In this document: positions 6,336-7,768 of the stretch, in pieces
How positions within the stretch are numbered: position 1 is the stretch's first letter
Layout: the number at the start of each line of letters is the position of its first letter
Source of the DNA: Actinomycetales bacterium
GTDB lineage: Bacteria; Actinomycetota; Actinomycetes; Actinomycetales; Actinomycetaceae
Length of the DNA: 7,768 nucleotides
Direction: 5' to 3'
NCBI GenBank assembly: GCA_012513625.1
Contig: JAAZBW010000291.1
Coordinates: forward strand, 1 to 7,768
The notes under the pieces: generated by a model
The model's input: the letters and a program-made list of their open reading frames with translations, nothing else
The model's database searches: none
What the model was told of the DNA's origin: nothing
Made by a program: the position numbers and the translations under genes

Positions 6336-6392
6336 GCGGCCCCGGCCGACGCCCGCGAGCCGATTCGATCAGCCCACAGGCGCCCAGCCGAA

Positions 6393-6411
6393 GCCAGTTC
6401 AGGATACTGGC
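6393..6411 (-). terminator. Weak hairpin after the DsbA-like gene
   Basis: A perfect 6-bp stem GCCAGT/ACTGGC with a 7-base loop lies 25 bp downstream of the stop at 6437 and before the tRNA. There is no U tract. It may end or attenuate the upstream transcript, but it is small for a terminator. Confidence 0.25.
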
Positions 6412-6436
6412 GTCAGCCAGATCCGCCCGGCGAGGG

Positions 6437-7213
6437 TCAGCCCCGCGCCGCCGCGATCGCGTCCTGGAGCGCGTTCTCATCGGTCCACTGGACCAGGGTC
6501 TCGCCGTCCACCCGAACCTCGGGGGTGCCGCGCGCCACGTTGCGGAGGAAGTTGCGGGTGGTCGCATCCACCCAGTCGCGGAACTCACCATCAGCGAAAC
6601 GTGCGATCACCTCGGCAGGAACTCCCGCCGTGGCCGCCGCTGCCTCGATCTCCGGGAGCATCGCGCTCGGGTTGGCCGCGTACGTGATGAACAGCTGCTC
6701 GTTGAACGCGGCCCACTGGTCCGGCGCGTGCTCCATCACCGTGCCCGAGGCATTGGCCGCGAGCCCTGAGAACGCCGTGAAGTCATTCGAGTTGTCCAGG
6801 AGCGCCACCGGGTAGAACCAGAACTCGGCCTCCCCGGCCTCGTTCATCTCCTTGATGTCCGCCGCGTACTGCTGCTCGAACAGGTTGCACCAGGAGCACG
6901 CGTAATCGAGGTACACCTGCACCTTCGGGTCACCCGTGGAGTCTCCGGCCACGTCCAGCGCACTGAGGGAGAAGCCGCCCTCCTCCGTGCCCGCCGGCTC
7001 CGCCACGTCCGCGAACGCTGAGCGGTTGGAGTTCATCACGATGGCCACCACCACCAGCGCCACAATCACGATCACGCCCAGGATTCCGCCGATCAGCAGC
7101 ATCCTGTTGCGCTTCTCGCGCTTCTCCTGCTCTTCGCGCAGGACGCGCGCCTTCTCGCGCGCGAGCTCGCGGCGCTCCAGCTTGGTGAGCCTCGTGTTGT
7201 CCTGCCTGGCCAT
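6437..7213 (-). CDS. Membrane-anchored DsbA-like thiol-disulfide oxidoreductase
   Basis: A 258-residue protein of the DsbA/thioredoxin_4 type. Residues 1-38 are a highly charged Arg/Glu/Lys helix on the cytoplasmic side. Residues 39-60 form one hydrophobic membrane helix, so the catalytic domain faces outside. The thioredoxin fold follows: VQVYLDYACSWC places the active-site CXXC at Cys106-Cys109, FWFYPVALL (131-139) is the usual strand after the inserted helix, the helical insert spans about 145-225, and the cis-proline is in TPEV (Thr230-Pro231). Family members make or reshuffle disulfide bonds in exported proteins. The ATG at 7213 has AAGGAG at 7218-7223, four bases upstream. A paralogue lies directly upstream in the same direction, separated by 224 bp with a terminator hairpin, so this gene probably has its own promoter. 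Whether it acts as oxidase or isomerase is not shown by the sequence. The neighbouring surface protein, with two predicted Cys pairs, is a possible substrate by proximity only. Confidence 0.9.
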   Translation of the reverse strand: MARQDNTRLTKLERRELAREKARVLREEQEKREKRNRMLLIGGILGVIVIVALVVVAIVMNSNRSAFADVAEPAGTEEGGFSLSALDVAGDSTGDPKVQVYLDYACSWCNLFEQQYAADIKEMNEAGEAEFWFYPVALLDNSNDFTAFSGLAANASGTVMEHAPDQWAAFNEQLFITYAANPSAMLPEIEAAAATAGVPAEVIARFADGEFRDWVDATTRNFLRNVARGTPEVRVDGETLVQWTDENALQDAIAAARG

Positions 7214-7386
7214 GGGTCTCCTTGCAATCTGGGAGAGGGGATCCGGCCCCTAGAGTAACTGTTCCCCGCGTGCCCGCCGAACCCCGCGTCCACCTACCGG
7301 TTGCCGCGCACCACCCGACGACGACTCCCGCACCTCACGATGCAGCGTCACCCACGTCGTCGCGGGTCCCGTGACGCGCTCCCCGC

Positions 7387-7426
7387 CGACTGTGTGGCGC
7401 AGAGAACGGTCTACGCCACACAGTCG
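7387..7426 (-). terminator. Perfect hairpin terminator after the right-edge DsbA-like gene
   Basis: A perfect 13-bp stem, CGACTGTGTGGCG (7387-7399) with its complement at 7414-7426, encloses a 14-base loop. It begins 11 bases after the stop of the right-edge gene, which is transcribed leftward. There is no U tract on the exit side, which is common for hairpin terminators in high-GC actinobacteria. It separates the two DsbA-like paralogues. Confidence 0.75.
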
Positions 7427-7437
7427 ACGTGAGGGGT

Positions 7438-7768
7438 TTACTCGGCGGCGGCGGCGATCGCGTCCCGCAGGGCGTTCTCCGCGGTCCAGTCCGCGAGCAG
7501 CTCGCCGTTCACCTGGATCTCCGGGGTGGCCGGCTGATCGCGCAGCCGGACGAAGTCCCGCGTGGTGGCCTCGGTCCACTCCCGGAACTCGCCCTCCGCG
7601 AACCGGGCGATCACCTCCGCCGGCACTCCCACGGACGCCGCGGCCGCCTCGATTTCCGGCAGGCCGGGTGCGGGAACGTTCTCTTCGGTCTTCGCCAGCT
7701 GCACCGCGTCCGAGTACGGGGCGAAGAGTGCCGCGTGGAAGTCCAACCACTGCTCTGGCGCGTGCTGC
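7438..7768 (-). CDS. C-terminal part of a second DsbA-like oxidoreductase (runs off the right edge)
   Basis: The frame is open from the right edge (7767) to TAA at 7440-7438, giving 109 visible residues that begin QHAPEQWLDF. It is a paralogue of the protein at 6437-7213: HAP(E/D)QW, LPEIEAAAA, GVPAEVIARFA and the cis-proline TPE all align, and by hand count about 50 of the last 73 aligned residues are identical. The segment between the HAP(E/D)QW helix and LPEIE is longer here (AVQLAKTEENVPAPG), and the stretch before the cis-proline has one extra residue. The active-site CXXC and any membrane anchor lie outside the window, so activity cannot be judged. The TTG at 7746 is internal, since homology continues upstream of it. 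The gene ends in a strong hairpin rather than continuing into the downstream paralogue. Confidence 0.88.
   Translation of the reverse strand, partial: QHAPEQWLDFHAALFAPYSDAVQLAKTEENVPAPGLPEIEAAAASVGVPAEVIARFAEGEFREWTEATTRDFVRLRDQPATPEIQVNGELLADWTAENALRDAIAAAAE

Noticed and set aside
7250..7750. Minus-strand 166-codon frame across the right-edge DsbA-like gene
   Set aside because: It is an Arg/Gly-rich shadow in another frame of a clearly homologous coding region and runs through the terminator hairpin.

Overview
The window is high-GC DNA with actinobacterial traits: GC-rich codon third positions (a 60-base count in the transporter gene gives 73% GC), hairpin terminators with little or no U tract, and a sortase-anchored surface protein built from VaFE/ester-bond and SpaA-type domains. 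A member of the Actinomycetota, perhaps Micrococcales, is the best guess; nothing in the sequence fixes the genus.

Layout, left to right. (1) 1-93, minus: the first 31 codons of a secreted or membrane protein running off the left edge, with a good ribosome binding site. (2) 94-381: an intergenic stretch with a structured leader and two imperfect GGGAC-N4-GTCCC palindromes 22 bp apart. (3) 382-1098, minus: an ArsR-like winged-helix regulator, divergent from (4) 1166-2513, plus: an MFS efflux-type transporter broken by a frameshift near 2303-2312. (5) 2530-2579: a strong hairpin serving as a shared terminator for convergent genes. (6) 2610-6059, minus: an 1149-residue surface protein with a signal peptide, a choice-of-anchor A domain, five VaFE (Thr-Gln ester-bond) repeats, a SpaA/Cna-B-like domain, an LPATG sorting signal, a membrane helix and a basic tail. 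(7) 6060-6262: its upstream region, relatively AT-rich. (8) 6263-6335, minus: tRNA-Thr(UGU). (9) 6437-7213, minus: a membrane-anchored DsbA-like thiol oxidoreductase. (10) 7387-7426: a perfect hairpin terminator. (11) 7438-7768, minus: the C-terminal half of a second, closely related DsbA-like protein that runs off the right edge.

How the parts may work together: the regulator and transporter form a typical divergent regulator/efflux pair, but the transporter looks broken in this sequence. The surface protein is a stalk-type adhesin or pilin-like protein, stabilised by predicted intramolecular ester and isopeptide bonds and two possible disulfides. The nearby DsbA-like proteins could help oxidise such exported proteins, but that link rests only on proximity.

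I see no clear undescribed multi-gene system. The points most worth checking are the A-B-A-B-A repeat history of the surface protein, the paired palindromes (a weaker relative lies upstream of the surface protein), the transporter frameshift, and two non-canonical positions in the tRNA.
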